DNA of 64,000 nucleotides from Sphingobacterium alimentarium. GTDB taxonomy: Bacteria > Bacteroidota > Bacteroidia > Sphingobacteriales > Sphingobacteriaceae. Shown here in pieces: positions 35,982 to 44,886 of the stretch. Numbering within the stretch: position 1 is the stretch's first letter; each line of letters starts with the position of its first letter. The stretch spans positions 23,795 through 87,794 of the forward strand of contig NZ_SMBZ01000008.1 in the NCBI RefSeq assembly GCF_004342685.1, written 5' to 3'. A model generated the notes under the pieces. That model worked only from the letters and a program-made list of their open reading frames with translations, was not told where the DNA came from and ran no database searches. A program made the translations under genes and the position numbers.

Positions 35982-36947
35982 TTAAATTATTCCTTCTTTC
36001 AAAAGATCTTGTATATGGATGATTCCGCTATACTCCGCATTGGCAGTGACGATGAGCTGGGAGATGTTATTGTCTTTCATCGTATGAAAAGCCGTGATGG
36101 CTAATTCACCTTCTTCAATTTGCTTAGGATTACTGCTCATAATATCCTTAGCGGTCAATTTGGAAGTATCCTCATAGTTTTCCAACATTCGACGAATATC
36201 ACCATCGGTAATGATACCAATGATCTGATCATTCTCAATAACGGCCGTAGCTCCCAATCTGTATTTAGTAATGGTAATGATGGTATGGCGGATGCTGTCT
36301 GAAGCCAATACGGTTGGCTTGCCATTATTATTGGATAGATCGCCAACCTTCAAGTATAGCTGCTTACCCAAGGCACCTCCAGGGTGATATTTTGCAAAAT
36401 CTCTATCTGTAAATTGTCGCAGCGTCTGCAAGCATACTGCCAATGCGTCACCCATCGCCAATTGTGCAGTTGTACTCGTCGTCGGCGCTAAATTATTAGG
36501 ACATGCTTCCCGCTCTACCGTGGTGTCCAGTACATAGTCTGCCTGTTGGGCCAAGAAAGAATTGAGATTGCCGACTATGCCGACCATTCGGTTGTTGGCT
36601 TGCTTCAAAAATGGAATCAATACCTTAATTTCAGGCGTATTGCCACTTTTGGAAATCACAATCACTAAATCATCTTGCTGTATAATTCCCAAATCCCCAT
36701 GTATCGCATCAGCGGCATGCATAAAAATCGATGGTGTACCGGTAGAATTTAAGGTGGCAACAATTTTCTGTGCAATAATAGCACTCTTGCCAATACCCGA
36801 AACCACCACACGGCCTTTCAAATTCACTATAATATTAACCACCTCGGCAAAATCATCTGTAATTTTATGCGTCAACGCTTCCAAAGCTTTAGCCTCCAAT
36901 TGAAGCACCTCAATGGCCTCTTTTTTTATTTCTGAATTGCTTTTCAC
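35982..36947 (-). CDS. kdsD: Arabinose-5-phosphate isomerase (KpsF/GutQ/KdsD type)
   Basis: A 321-aa enzyme making arabinose 5-phosphate for Kdo synthesis. It has an N-terminal SIS sugar-isomerase domain (about residues 35-165, with VVSGIGKSAIIAQKIVATLN, SNSGNTPE-like ISKSGNTPEI and PTTSTTAQLAMGDALAV) and two C-terminal CBS domains (residues about 205-321). The GTG at 36947 is preceded by AAGGAG seven bases upstream, an unusually good Shine-Dalgarno for this genome, and gives the normal N-terminus VKSNSEIKKEA; an in-frame ATG at 37013 would add 22 unlikely residues. kdsA, the next Kdo enzyme, lies 2.2 kb away behind recQ. Confidence 0.92.
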   Translation of the reverse strand: MKSNSEIKKEAIEVLQLEAKALEALTHKITDDFAEVVNIIVNLKGRVVVSGIGKSAIIAQKIVATLNSTGTPSIFMHAADAIHGDLGIIQQDDLVIVISKSGNTPEIKVLIPFLKQANNRMVGIVGNLNSFLAQQADYVLDTTVEREACPNNLAPTTSTTAQLAMGDALAVCLQTLRQFTDRDFAKYHPGGALGKQLYLKVGDLSNNNGKPTVLASDSIRHTIITITKYRLGATAVIENDQIIGIITDGDIRRMLENYEDTSKLTAKDIMSSNPKQIEEGELAITAFHTMKDNNISQLIVTANAEYSGIIHIQDLLKEGII

Positions 36948-37043
36948 GGAAAATCTCCTTATTTTTATATGATAATTGACAAAAATAAAGTATTTAAATT
37001 TTACAATGGTCAATAGTCTACTTATATTTTTGTAAAGGCGCTG
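36948..37043. promoter_or_regulatory. Divergent promoters of kdsD and recQ
   Basis: Both strands carry TATTTTTG, which matches the -7 consensus TAnnTTTG: minus strand 36980-36987 for kdsD, plus strand 37025-37032 for recQ, 11 bp before its start codon. The two promoters are back to back within about 96 bp, and a strong SD for kdsD lies at 36955-36960. Confidence 0.5.
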
Positions 37044-39233
37044 ATGGAAATAGAAAAATCATTGTACGACAATCTTCAAGAATTCTTTGGTTTTGATACT
37101 TTCAAAGGAGATCAAGAAGCGATAATCACTAACATTCTTAATAAAAAAGACACTTTCGTAATAATGCCGACGGGCGGAGGTAAATCGATATGTTACCAAC
37201 TGCCAGCCATGATGAGCGGCGGAACTGCCATTGTCATTTCTCCGTTAATAGCCCTGATGAAAAATCAAGTGGATCAGTTACGTGCTTTTGGAGGTCGTGA
37301 TAGTATTGCTCATTTCCTGAATTCATCTTTGACAAAAGGAGAAATCACGCGAGTGCGGGCAGATGTGACGGCAGGTCACACCAAATTATTGTATGTTGCA
37401 CCCGAGTCTTTGACAAAAGAAGAAAATATAGCGTTCTTACGAACTATTAATTTATCTTTTGTAGCGGTGGATGAAGCGCACTGTATATCGGAGTGGGGCC
37501 ATGACTTTAGACCGGAATATCGCAAAATACGTACTATCCTCAATGAAATCGGAGACAATATTCCGATCATTGCATTGACAGCGACAGCTACACCAAAGGT
37601 TCAGTCGGATATTCGTAAGAATCTGCAAATGAATGATGCTACACTTTTCAAATCATCCTTTAACCGTTCGAATCTCTACTACGAGGTACGTCCGAAAAAG
37701 AATGTAGTGAAAGAAATTGTAAAGTTCATTCGTAATAATGCGGGCAAAACGGGGATCATCTATTGCTTGAGTCGTAAGAAGGTGGAAGAAATCTCTGAGG
37801 TATTGAATATCAATGGGATCAAAGCTCTTCCTTATCATGCTGGATTAGATGCCAAAACTCGTGCGGATACGCAGGACAGATTCTTGATGGAGGATGTGCA
37901 GGTTATCGTGGCGACGATTGCTTTTGGTATGGGGATTGACAAGCCTGATGTTCGCTATGTCATTCACCATGATATTCCAAAATCCATGGAAGGCTATTAC
38001 CAAGAGACAGGTAGAGCAGGACGCGATGGAGGTGAAGGCTACTGTCTATCATTCTATTCCAAAAAGGATGTAGACAAGCTAATCAAATTTATGAAAGACA
38101 AACCTGTTTCCGAACGGGAAATAGGTACGCAGATATTAAAAGAGGTTATTGATTACTCGGAGTCTTCCGTATGTCGTCGTAAGCAGATTTTGCACTATTT
38201 CGGTGAGATATTTGATGAGACGGGCTGTAATAGTATGTGTGATAATTGTCGTTCTTCCAAAACTTATTTCGAAGCCGAAGAGGATTTGGTAAAAGTATTG
38301 AATTTTATCAAAGAAGAAGGGGACAGATTTGATGATCAACATGTCATAAATGTACTTATTGGTCAGAACAATCAGCCTGTATCAGCTTATAAACATTCGG
38401 AGCATAAGCTATTCGGAACCGGAAAAGAGAAAGGTGTTAATTATTGGAATTCGCTGATTAGGCAGGCAGAGTTAGCTGATTTTATCAAAAAAGATATTGA
38501 TCACTATGGTCTTTTGGTTCTGACGGACGAAGGAAGACGCTATATAAGCAATCCGTATCAAATAAAGTTTATTCTCAATAAAGAGATTGAATCGGGAGAT
38601 GATGAGGATGGCGAGGATTCATCGCAAGGAACTGCAGCGTTGGATACTGTATTGTTGAAGATGCTAAAGGATTTGCGCAAGAAAATTGCAAAGCAGAAAT
38701 CTTTACCTCCATTTGTGATTTTTCAAGATCCTTCGCTGGATGAGATGTGTACGCATTATCCGGTGAGTCTGGACGAACTTAAGCAAATCCATGGTGTGGG
38801 TGCCGGCAAGGCCGTGAAGTTTGGTACAGCCTTCGTAGAGTTGATCCGCAAATATGTTGAGGACAACAATATCGAACGTGCGCAAGATCTGGTCGTGAAG
38901 GGTACAGCCAATAAATCCGCATTGAAAGTAAGTATTATTCAAAATATCGACCGTAAGATTGGTTTGGATGATATCGCTGGTTCAAAAGGATTGAGCTACG
39001 AAGATCTATTGAAAGAAGTCGAATCGATAGTCTATTCGGGAACGAAAATCAACATAGGTTATTTTGTCGATGAGATGATCGACCAAGATAGGCAAGATGA
39101 GGTTTTTGAGTATTTCAGGACTGCCGAGGAAGACTCTATAAAAGCAGCATTGACGGAGCTAGGCGAAGAAGACTATACGTACGAAGATATTCAGCTTATG
39201 CGTATTAAATTTATTTCAGAATTCGGAAATTAA
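37044..39233 (+). CDS. recQ: ATP-dependent DNA helicase RecQ
   Basis: A 729-aa 3'-5' DNA helicase for recombinational repair. Domains: superfamily 2 helicase core (residues 1-340) with Walker A MPTGGGKSICYQLP, DEAH-box VDEAHCISEWGHDF, and motif VI QETGRAGRDG; RQC zinc domain with CRRKQILHYFGE and CNSMCDNC; winged helix; and an HRDC domain (about 535-620). A further C-terminal ~100 residues extend beyond E. coli RecQ (609 aa), as in other Bacteroidota. It precedes kdsA by only 10 bp and is probably co-transcribed. Confidence 0.96.
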   Translation: MEIEKSLYDNLQEFFGFDTFKGDQEAIITNILNKKDTFVIMPTGGGKSICYQLPAMMSGGTAIVISPLIALMKNQVDQLRAFGGRDSIAHFLNSSLTKGEITRVRADVTAGHTKLLYVAPESLTKEENIAFLRTINLSFVAVDEAHCISEWGHDFRPEYRKIRTILNEIGDNIPIIALTATATPKVQSDIRKNLQMNDATLFKSSFNRSNLYYEVRPKKNVVKEIVKFIRNNAGKTGIIYCLSRKKVEEISEVLNINGIKALPYHAGLDAKTRADTQDRFLMEDVQVIVATIAFGMGIDKPDVRYVIHHDIPKSMEGYYQETGRAGRDGGEGYCLSFYSKKDVDKLIKFMKDKPVSEREIGTQILKEVIDYSESSVCRRKQILHYFGEIFDETGCNSMCDNCRSSKTYFEAEEDLVKVLNFIKEEGDRFDDQHVINVLIGQNNQPVSAYKHSEHKLFGTGKEKGVNYWNSLIRQAELADFIKKDIDHYGLLVLTDEGRRYISNPYQIKFILNKEIESGDDEDGEDSSQGTAALDTVLLKMLKDLRKKIAKQKSLPPFVIFQDPSLDEMCTHYPVSLDELKQIHGVGAGKAVKFGTAFVELIRKYVEDNNIERAQDLVVKGTANKSALKVSIIQNIDRKIGLDDIAGSKGLSYEDLLKEVESIVYSGTKINIGYFVDEMIDQDRQDEVFEYFRTAEEDSIKAALTELGEEDYTYEDIQLMRIKFISEFGN

Positions 39234-39242
39234 AACAAAATA

Positions 39243-40058
39243 ATGATTGATAAATATATTCCTGGTATAAAGAATAGTTCCTCGGAGCAATTCTTTTTGA
39301 TGGCAGGTCCATGTGCGATAGAAGGAGAAGAGATTGCTTTGCGTATCGCAGAGAAAATCGTAACTATCACCGATAAATTGAACATCCCATATATTTTTAA
39401 AGGATCTTATCGTAAAGCAAACCGCTCGCGTGTAGACTCATTCACGGGTATTGGTGACGAAAAAGCGCTTAAGATTCTGGAGAAAGTAGGCAAGGAGTTT
39501 GGTGTTCCTACAGTGACAGATATTCACGAGAGTCACGAAGCTGCTCTGGCAGCAGCCTATGTAGACGTGTTGCAAATTCCAGCGTTTTTATGTAGACAAA
39601 CAGAATTATTGGTGGCGGCGGCTGAGACAGGTAAAGTCGTGAACATCAAGAAAGGACAGTTTTTGTCTGCTGAATCCATGAAATTTGCTGTCGATAAGGT
39701 AAAAGATTCAGGAAATGATAAAGTTTTCTTGACAGACCGAGGTAATACATTTGGTTATCAAGATCTGATCGTTGATTTCAGAGGGTTGCCAATGATGCGT
39801 TCGTTCGGAGTTCCTACGATCATGGACTGTACGCACTCTTTGCAACAGCCTAATCAAACTTCAGGCGTAACAGGCGGTAAACCAGAGCTTATCGAGACGA
39901 TAGCTAAAGCAGCTATTGCGGTAGGAGCAGATGGTTTATTCATTGAAACACATCCTGACCCTGCGAATGCGAAATCTGACGGTGCAAATATGTTACACTT
40001 GGATTTATTGGAAGATTTGTTGACCAAATTAACCCGTGTGCGTCAGGCAATTTTGTAA
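39243..40058 (+). CDS. kdsA: 3-deoxy-8-phosphooctulonate synthase (Kdo-8-P synthase)
   Basis: The 271-aa TIM-barrel enzyme condenses arabinose 5-phosphate with phosphoenolpyruvate, the first Kdo-specific step of LPS core synthesis. Signatures are FLMAGPCAIEGEEIALRIAE, FKGSYRKANRSRVDSF, VNIKKGQFLSAESMKFAVDK, and FIETHPDPANAKSDGANML near the C-terminus. Length fits the family (about 275-284 aa). The product of kdsD, on the other side of recQ, is its substrate. Its original terminator has been split by an insertion element. Confidence 0.96.
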   Translation: MIDKYIPGIKNSSSEQFFLMAGPCAIEGEEIALRIAEKIVTITDKLNIPYIFKGSYRKANRSRVDSFTGIGDEKALKILEKVGKEFGVPTVTDIHESHEAALAAAYVDVLQIPAFLCRQTELLVAAAETGKVVNIKKGQFLSAESMKFAVDKVKDSGNDKVFLTDRGNTFGYQDLIVDFRGLPMMRSFGVPTIMDCTHSLQQPNQTSGVTGGKPELIETIAKAAIAVGADGLFIETHPDPANAKSDGANMLHLDLLEDLLTKLTRVRQAIL

Positions 40059-40083
40059 AAAAAAAATAGTAGAACGAATAAGC

Positions 40084-40099
40084 AAAGGAGTTGTCAATA
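40084..40099 (+). terminator. Left half of the kdsA terminator, split by the insertion
   Basis: AAAGGAGTTGT (40084-40094) would pair with ACAACTCCTTT (41541-41551), which is followed by a T run. Removing the element and one copy of the ATA target duplication restores an 11-bp stem with the 9-nt loop CAATATAAT, a perfect rho-independent terminator for kdsA. The insertion is inside the loop. Confidence 0.8.
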
Positions 40100-40104
40100 T
40101 GCAG

Positions 40105-40142
40105 TGCCCCCAAAAAGTTAGACACTTTCTGGGGGCATTTTT
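40105..40142 (+). terminator. Hairpin at the left end of the IS3 element
   Basis: TGCCCCCA (40105-40112) pairs perfectly with TGGGGGCA (40130-40137), extended by AAAGT/ACTTT around loop TAGAC, and is followed by TTTTT directly before the orfA ATG at 40143. It looks like a terminator that blocks readthrough into orfA from outside. Confidence 0.7.
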
Positions 40143-40676
40143 ATGAACAAGAAAAAGACACATAGCTTTGAATTTAAGTTGAGTTGTGTAAAACAAATGG
40201 ATGAGCAGTATCGCTCTGCAAAATCTCTTAGCAAAGAATTGGGAATTACCTATTCACTACTTGATACCTGGTATAGGATATTTAAGCATCAAGGAGCTTC
40301 AGGACTTCTTCCCAGAAAAGGGAAAAGGATCTTTAGTCCGTCTTTTAAGTTGTCGGTCCTTCGGGCAATCCGTGAAGAAAGATTATCTTTGAAAGAGGCC
40401 CGCGTACGCTTCGACCTTTCCTCGGATGCCCACATCATCAACTGGCAGAAAAGGCTGGATGAGTTTGGTCCAGCAGGATTGGAGCCGCAGGCTAAAGGAA
40501 GACGACCTATGACTAAAAAAGCGAACCAACAGATCAAGCGGAAAGTTAGAAAATCGAATAAGCCACTTAGCCGTGAGGAGGAACTTTTGCAGGAGAACGA
40601 GTATTTAAGGGCGGAAAATGCATTGCTAAAAAAGCTCCAAGCCTTAGCTCAAGAAGAAAACAAGCGCAAGCCATAA
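40143..40676 (+). CDS. IS3-family OrfA, helix-turn-helix transposase subunit
   Basis: A 177-aa protein with two helix-turn-helix segments (HSFEFKLSCVKQMDEQYRSA with SLSKELGITYSLLDTWYRIF, then SFKLSVLRAIREERLSLKEA) and a C-terminal leucine-rich coil (LSREEELLQENEYLRAENAL), as in IS150-like OrfA. It binds the element's ends. Its TAA overlaps the ATG of orfB in the sequence TAATG, suggesting termination-reinitiation; I see no canonical A6G slippery site at the junction. The start follows a hairpin by five bases. Confidence 0.93.
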   Translation: MNKKKTHSFEFKLSCVKQMDEQYRSAKSLSKELGITYSLLDTWYRIFKHQGASGLLPRKGKRIFSPSFKLSVLRAIREERLSLKEARVRFDLSSDAHIINWQKRLDEFGPAGLEPQAKGRRPMTKKANQQIKRKVRKSNKPLSREEELLQENEYLRAENALLKKLQALAQEENKRKP

Positions 40677-41500
40677 TGGAGCTAAGGCATCAATTCGACC
40701 TAGATATCTTGTTGAGTTGTGTTAAAATGGCAAGGAGTACTTTTTATTATTACTCCAAGAAAGCCGGGCAACCGGACAAATATGAACGGGTCAAGAGCCT
40801 GATCAGCAGGATATACCATGACCATAAGGGGCGCTATGGCTATCGCCGTATTACCTTACTGCTCAAACGGTATGGAATGGCTATAAACCATAAGGCCGTG
40901 CTTAGGCTGATGGAAGAAATGAAATTGAGGAGCCTGATCAGAGTGAAAAAGTACCGGTCATATCGGGGGGATATAGGAAAAATTGCTCCCAATATTCTTA
41001 ACAGAGATTTCAAGGCTGACAGACCATACCAAAAGTGGGCCACAGATGTTACAGAGTTCAAAGTCAAGGGAAGGAAGCTCTACCTTAGCCCGATCATTGA
41101 TCTGTTCAATCAGGAAATAATCAGTTATGAAATTACTGATAGGCCGCTCTTCAAGGGGGTAATGGACATGTTGAAAAAATCACTACCCTTAGTAAAAGGA
41201 GCCGAACAGTTGGTTTTACATTCCGATCAAGGATGGCAATACCAAATGCAGAAGTATCAACAATCGTTAAGGGAAAACGGAATCTCACAAAGCATGTCCA
41301 GAAAAGGAAACTGCCTGGATAATGCTGTGATGGAAAATTTCTTCGGAACAATTAAGTCAGAGCTCTTCTATATGAATCAACTGAGAAATTAAAAAATGAT
41401 ATAAAAGATTATATCTCATATTACAATGAAAAGCGAATAAAATTAAATTTAAATGGAATGAGCCCGACAGAATATCGAGCTCATTATTACAAATCTAATA
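40676..41500 (+). pseudogene. IS3-family OrfB transposase, frameshifted near the C-terminus
   Basis: The open frame (40676-41392, 238 aa) has the HTH_21 segment (GRYGYRRITLLLKRYGMAIN) and the full rve catalytic triad: D124 in WATDVTEF, D184 in LHSDQGWQYQ and E220 in NAVMENFFGTIKSE, giving spacing D-59-D-35-E. After FYMNQ it runs into LRN and a stop. The expected ending, EKLKNDIKDYISYYNEKRIK then GMSPTEYRAHYY, continues in another frame up to about 41500, so about 10 bases are missing near 41380. About 45 C-terminal residues are lost; activity is uncertain. Confidence 0.88.
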
Positions 41501-41723
41501 ACTAAATTTGTCTAAACTTTTGGGGGCAGTCCAATATAATACAACTCCTTTTTTTATGTCTTATAACCTAGAATTGTAGAAAATAATAAACCATCCCCCG
41601 GTTTCTTCCATTTGGATGGTGAAAAAGTTGTTTTTGAGCACCCGTTTTTTTTGAAAATTACGTTCGTATTTTGTCAAAAAAATACGTTACTTAGGGCAAT
41701 CAAAAATTATTAAAACCTTTTCA

Positions 41724-43211
41724 ATGGAAAAAATTATATCAACAATCTCCAGCTATGTATGGAGTGACTTCTTCATTTACTTTTGTTTGATTGTAGGTCT
41801 TTATTTTTCAATAAGAACGGGTTTTCTCCAAGTAAGGTATTTAAAAGATATGTTGCGATTGCTATTTAAGAAGAAGCAATCCGAAGAAGGTATATCATCA
41901 TTTCAGGCATTTGCATTAGCCATTTCAGGACGTGTGGGTACAGGAAATATCGTAGGTGTGGCAACAGCCATTTATATGGGAGGTCCTGGTGCGGTATTTT
42001 GGATGTGGATAATAGCTTTTTTAGGTTCGTCATCGGCATTTATAGAGTCCGCTTTGGCGCAAGTCTATAAGCAAAGGGAAGGATCTAATTTTCGCGGCGG
42101 TCCAGCTTATTATATTGAGAAAGGTTTAGGTGTGAAATGGTATGCATTGCTTTTTGCCATCATCACCATCATAAGTACAGGATTTTTGTTGCCTGGTGTG
42201 CAAAGTAACGCTATCAACGGAACTATAACGAATGCATTCAATTATTCCAACGAGGTCATAGAACTTGGCGGAATGGAATTAACCGTAAGCTGGGTCGGCA
42301 TAGTTGTAGTAGCTATGTTATCTATTATTATTATCGGTGGTGTGAAACGTCTCGGCCAAGCCTCGGAATATATAGTACCTTTTATGGCAGGAGCGTATAT
42401 ATTAATGGCAATAATAATTATTGGTCTTAACTTTTCGCAAATACCTGCAATATTTTCATTGATATTCTCCTCTGCTTTTAGTGTTGATGCCACATTTGGT
42501 GGGGTGATCGGTATGGCTATTGCTTGGGGAGTCAAAAGAGGTATTTATTCCAATGAAGCGGGACAAGGTACCGGTCCACATGCAGCAGCAGCGGCGCTTG
42601 TAAAACATCCTGCGCAGCAGGGACTTGTGCAAGCCTTCTCTGTATATGTAGATACGTTGTTTGTCTGTACAGCAACAGCGTTGATGATTTTATTCACCAA
42701 TCAATACAACGTGGTAGAGACATTTGACGCAAGTGGAAAAGCAGTGACACTCCTTGCTAACAATATTCCGAATGTAGGAGCTGATGGCTATACACAAGCT
42801 GCCGTTTCTTCAATTTTTCCAGCTATAGGTAATCAATTTGTTGCCATTGCGTTGTTCTTTTTTGCCTTCACGACGATAATGGCTTATTATTACTATGCCG
42901 AAACGAATATTGCTTATATATTCAAAGGGAAGAAGATTAAATCTTTGATTTGGGTATTGCGAATAGTATTTTTGTTTTCTGTTTATTTCGGCACCATTAA
43001 GACCGCAGAATTGGCTTGGAACTTGGGCGACATTGGCGTAGGTTTGATGGCATGGGTCAACTTAATAGCCATACTTTTATTGAGTAAGACAGGAATGAAA
43101 GTGTGGAAGGATTACGAAACGCAACGTAAGCAAGGAATTGAAGATCCTATATTCGAGCCTAAAAAATTGGGTATTAAAAATGCAGATTTCTGGGAAGAAA
43201 ACAACAAATAA
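41724..43211 (+). CDS. Alanine/sodium symporter family protein (AGCS)
   Basis: A 495-aa inner-membrane transporter of the alanine-or-glycine:cation symporter family with about 10-11 helices. Signatures are ALAISGRVGTGNIVGVATAI (residues 67-86, the substrate/sodium region) and NEAGQGTGPHAAAAALVKHP (about 276-295). It takes up alanine or glycine with Na+. Its upstream region has a hairpin (ACCATCC against GGATGGT, 41592-41620) that may be part of a leader or the end of the preceding unit. It is followed after 18 bp by an Na+/H+ antiporter gene, forming a two-gene unit. Confidence 0.93.
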   Translation: MEKIISTISSYVWSDFFIYFCLIVGLYFSIRTGFLQVRYLKDMLRLLFKKKQSEEGISSFQAFALAISGRVGTGNIVGVATAIYMGGPGAVFWMWIIAFLGSSSAFIESALAQVYKQREGSNFRGGPAYYIEKGLGVKWYALLFAIITIISTGFLLPGVQSNAINGTITNAFNYSNEVIELGGMELTVSWVGIVVVAMLSIIIIGGVKRLGQASEYIVPFMAGAYILMAIIIIGLNFSQIPAIFSLIFSSAFSVDATFGGVIGMAIAWGVKRGIYSNEAGQGTGPHAAAAALVKHPAQQGLVQAFSVYVDTLFVCTATALMILFTNQYNVVETFDASGKAVTLLANNIPNVGADGYTQAAVSSIFPAIGNQFVAIALFFFAFTTIMAYYYYAETNIAYIFKGKKIKSLIWVLRIVFLFSVYFGTIKTAELAWNLGDIGVGLMAWVNLIAILLLSKTGMKVWKDYETQRKQGIEDPIFEPKKLGIKNADFWEENNK

Positions 43212-43229
43212 TATTTTAACAACATACAT

Positions 43230-44549
43230 ATGAATCAGAAAAGTGGAGCAGGTAATTTTTGGGCTTTATTACCGTTAATAATTTTTATCATTGTCTACTT
43301 TTCTGGTTCTTTATATCTGGGTGATTTTTACGCTTTACCCGTTTTAGTGGTTTTTGTCATTGCACTATTTGTAGCTTTTTTCCAATATCCGAAAAAGAGT
43401 TTTGACGAAAAGCTTAAAAGTTTTGCCAAAGGCTCAGGAGATGAGAATATTCTTATTATGATTCTGATCTTCTTGTTGGCGGGCGCCTTCAGCGAGTTAT
43501 CCAAATCCATTGGTTCGCTTTCTTCAACAGTCAATTTTGCCATGACCTACATCTCACCACAATATATTGTGGCGGGTATATTCCTCATAGCTTGTTTTAT
43601 CTCGGTTTCTCTTGGGACCTCCGTAGGCACTATTGTGGCGCTGGGGCCGTTGGCGGTAGGGTTTGAAACCTATATTCCGGGCATTGCAGCCATCGCTTTG
43701 GCGGCAGTAGTAGGAGGAGCGATGTTCGGGGACAATTTATCCTTTATTTCAGATACGACAATCGCTGCTACACGTACGCAGAATGTAAGTATGCGGGATA
43801 AGTTTAAGGCTAATTTCAAGGTAGTATTTCCTGTAGCGGTTCTCGTTTTCATCATTTACTGTTTCCAAGGAGCTTCCTTTGTGGAAAATGTAGGAAATAT
43901 TGAGGTAAAGGATTATGAGTTGATTAAGGTGCTTCCATATGTTCTTGTGTTTGTGTTGGCTTTGGTCGGTGTGCAGGTGATATGGACATTAGGTATTGGT
44001 ATCATCGGGACATTATTGATAGGACTCTACACCAATTCGATTAACGTATTGGACTCCATCAAAAGTATTAATTCCGGATTTGCTGGGATGTTTGAGTTGA
44101 GTTTGCTTTGTTTGATCATTGGTGGAGTAGTGGGGATCATTCGTTATAATGGTGGTATTGATTTTCTATTGAATTCCGTATTAAAAAATATTAATAGCAA
44201 AAGAGGCGCTGAAGTAGGGATTGCTTCCTTGACGGCTCTCGTTAATTTTGCATTAGCGAATAATACAATAACTATCGTGATTGTCGGACCGCTAGCCAAA
44301 GAAATTTCTAATAAATTTAATCTTTCCCCAACTCGCGTAGCCAGTATTTTGGATACTACTTCGTGCTTTATCCAAGGAGTGATTCCTTATGGTGCGCAGA
44401 TTCTCGCTGCATTGGCTGCCTCCTCGCTTGTGTTGGGTGAGGCCGTTGCGCCTACCGTATCACCTATCGAACTTATATCTTATCTATATTATCCATTTTT
44501 GACTGGAATAGCGACACTTTGCTTTATATTGTTTCGTAAGAATAAATAA
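43230..44549 (+). CDS. Na+/H+ antiporter NhaC family
   Basis: A 439-aa membrane protein with about 11-12 helices. Family features are SLGTSVGTIVALGPLAVGF and GGAMFGDNLSFISDTTIAAT (residues about 160-180), the ion-binding region of NhaC-type antiporters, and ALANNTITIVIVGPLA. It exchanges Na+ (or another substrate such as an organic acid in the related MleN branch) for protons. Located 18 bp behind the alanine/Na+ symporter gene, it could expel the Na+ brought in, a plausible but untested pairing. Confidence 0.88.
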   Translation: MNQKSGAGNFWALLPLIIFIIVYFSGSLYLGDFYALPVLVVFVIALFVAFFQYPKKSFDEKLKSFAKGSGDENILIMILIFLLAGAFSELSKSIGSLSSTVNFAMTYISPQYIVAGIFLIACFISVSLGTSVGTIVALGPLAVGFETYIPGIAAIALAAVVGGAMFGDNLSFISDTTIAATRTQNVSMRDKFKANFKVVFPVAVLVFIIYCFQGASFVENVGNIEVKDYELIKVLPYVLVFVLALVGVQVIWTLGIGIIGTLLIGLYTNSINVLDSIKSINSGFAGMFELSLLCLIIGGVVGIIRYNGGIDFLLNSVLKNINSKRGAEVGIASLTALVNFALANNTITIVIVGPLAKEISNKFNLSPTRVASILDTTSCFIQGVIPYGAQILAALAASSLVLGEAVAPTVSPIELISYLYYPFLTGIATLCFILFRKNK

Positions 44550-44886
44550 TTCTAAATCTATTTTTATATATAAGTGCAACCGCTTTCTCTTTGATTTTAA
44601 CATATAAATATTGGAGCGAATCTGTCTACTAAAAATTAATAAGTATGAATCAGATTTGCATATCTAAAATAATGATGGATATTCTACTGTAAATAGCTTA
44701 AACTACTATAAAGTTGTTCCTAACTATAGTAAAGACAATTATCCTATGAAAGACGAGGAACGAGGAGAACTCTAATAAATGAATAAAAGTAGTATATCTC
44801 CTATTATTTATGAACTTAGACTTCTCTCTTTGCTCGAAACGACGCATTCGTATGGATAGCATAAGAACACTTTGACAAGCACCTGT
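44550..44886. other. Intergenic region, no supported gene
   Basis: A 337-bp AT-rich stretch. One open frame without a start codon (44668-44775, reading NNDGYSTVNSLNYYKVVPNY near its beginning) has protein-like composition and could be a gene remnant. At 44815-44845 the sequence GACTTCTCTCTTTGCTCGAA resembles one arm of the REP-like element at 52.6 kb. Nothing else is recognisable. Confidence 0.35.

Larger units (their letters stand above)
40100..41533 (+). mobile_element. Insertion sequence of the IS3 family, complete ends
   Basis: A 1434-bp element. Its ends are TGCAGTGCCCCCAAAAAG at the left and, reversed, TGGACTGCCCCCAAAAG at the right; both then read GTTAGACA or TTTAGACA, and both begin with TG as IS3 elements do. 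A 3-bp direct repeat, ATA, flanks it (40097-40099 and 41534-41536). It encodes OrfA and OrfB of the IS150-like group, with OrfB broken near its end. The intact ends and target duplication suggest recent arrival. Confidence 0.93.

Noticed and set aside
41591..41620. Glycine or other riboswitch ahead of the alanine/Na+ symporter
   Set aside because: Only one hairpin (ACCATCC/GGATGGT) is visible, with none of the tandem conserved cores of the glycine riboswitch.
44668..44775. An open frame of 35 codons with protein-like composition between the antiporter and the oxidoreductase genes
   Set aside because: It has no start codon and is preceded immediately by a stop in the same frame; it is too short to claim as a gene, so it is only mentioned as a possible remnant.
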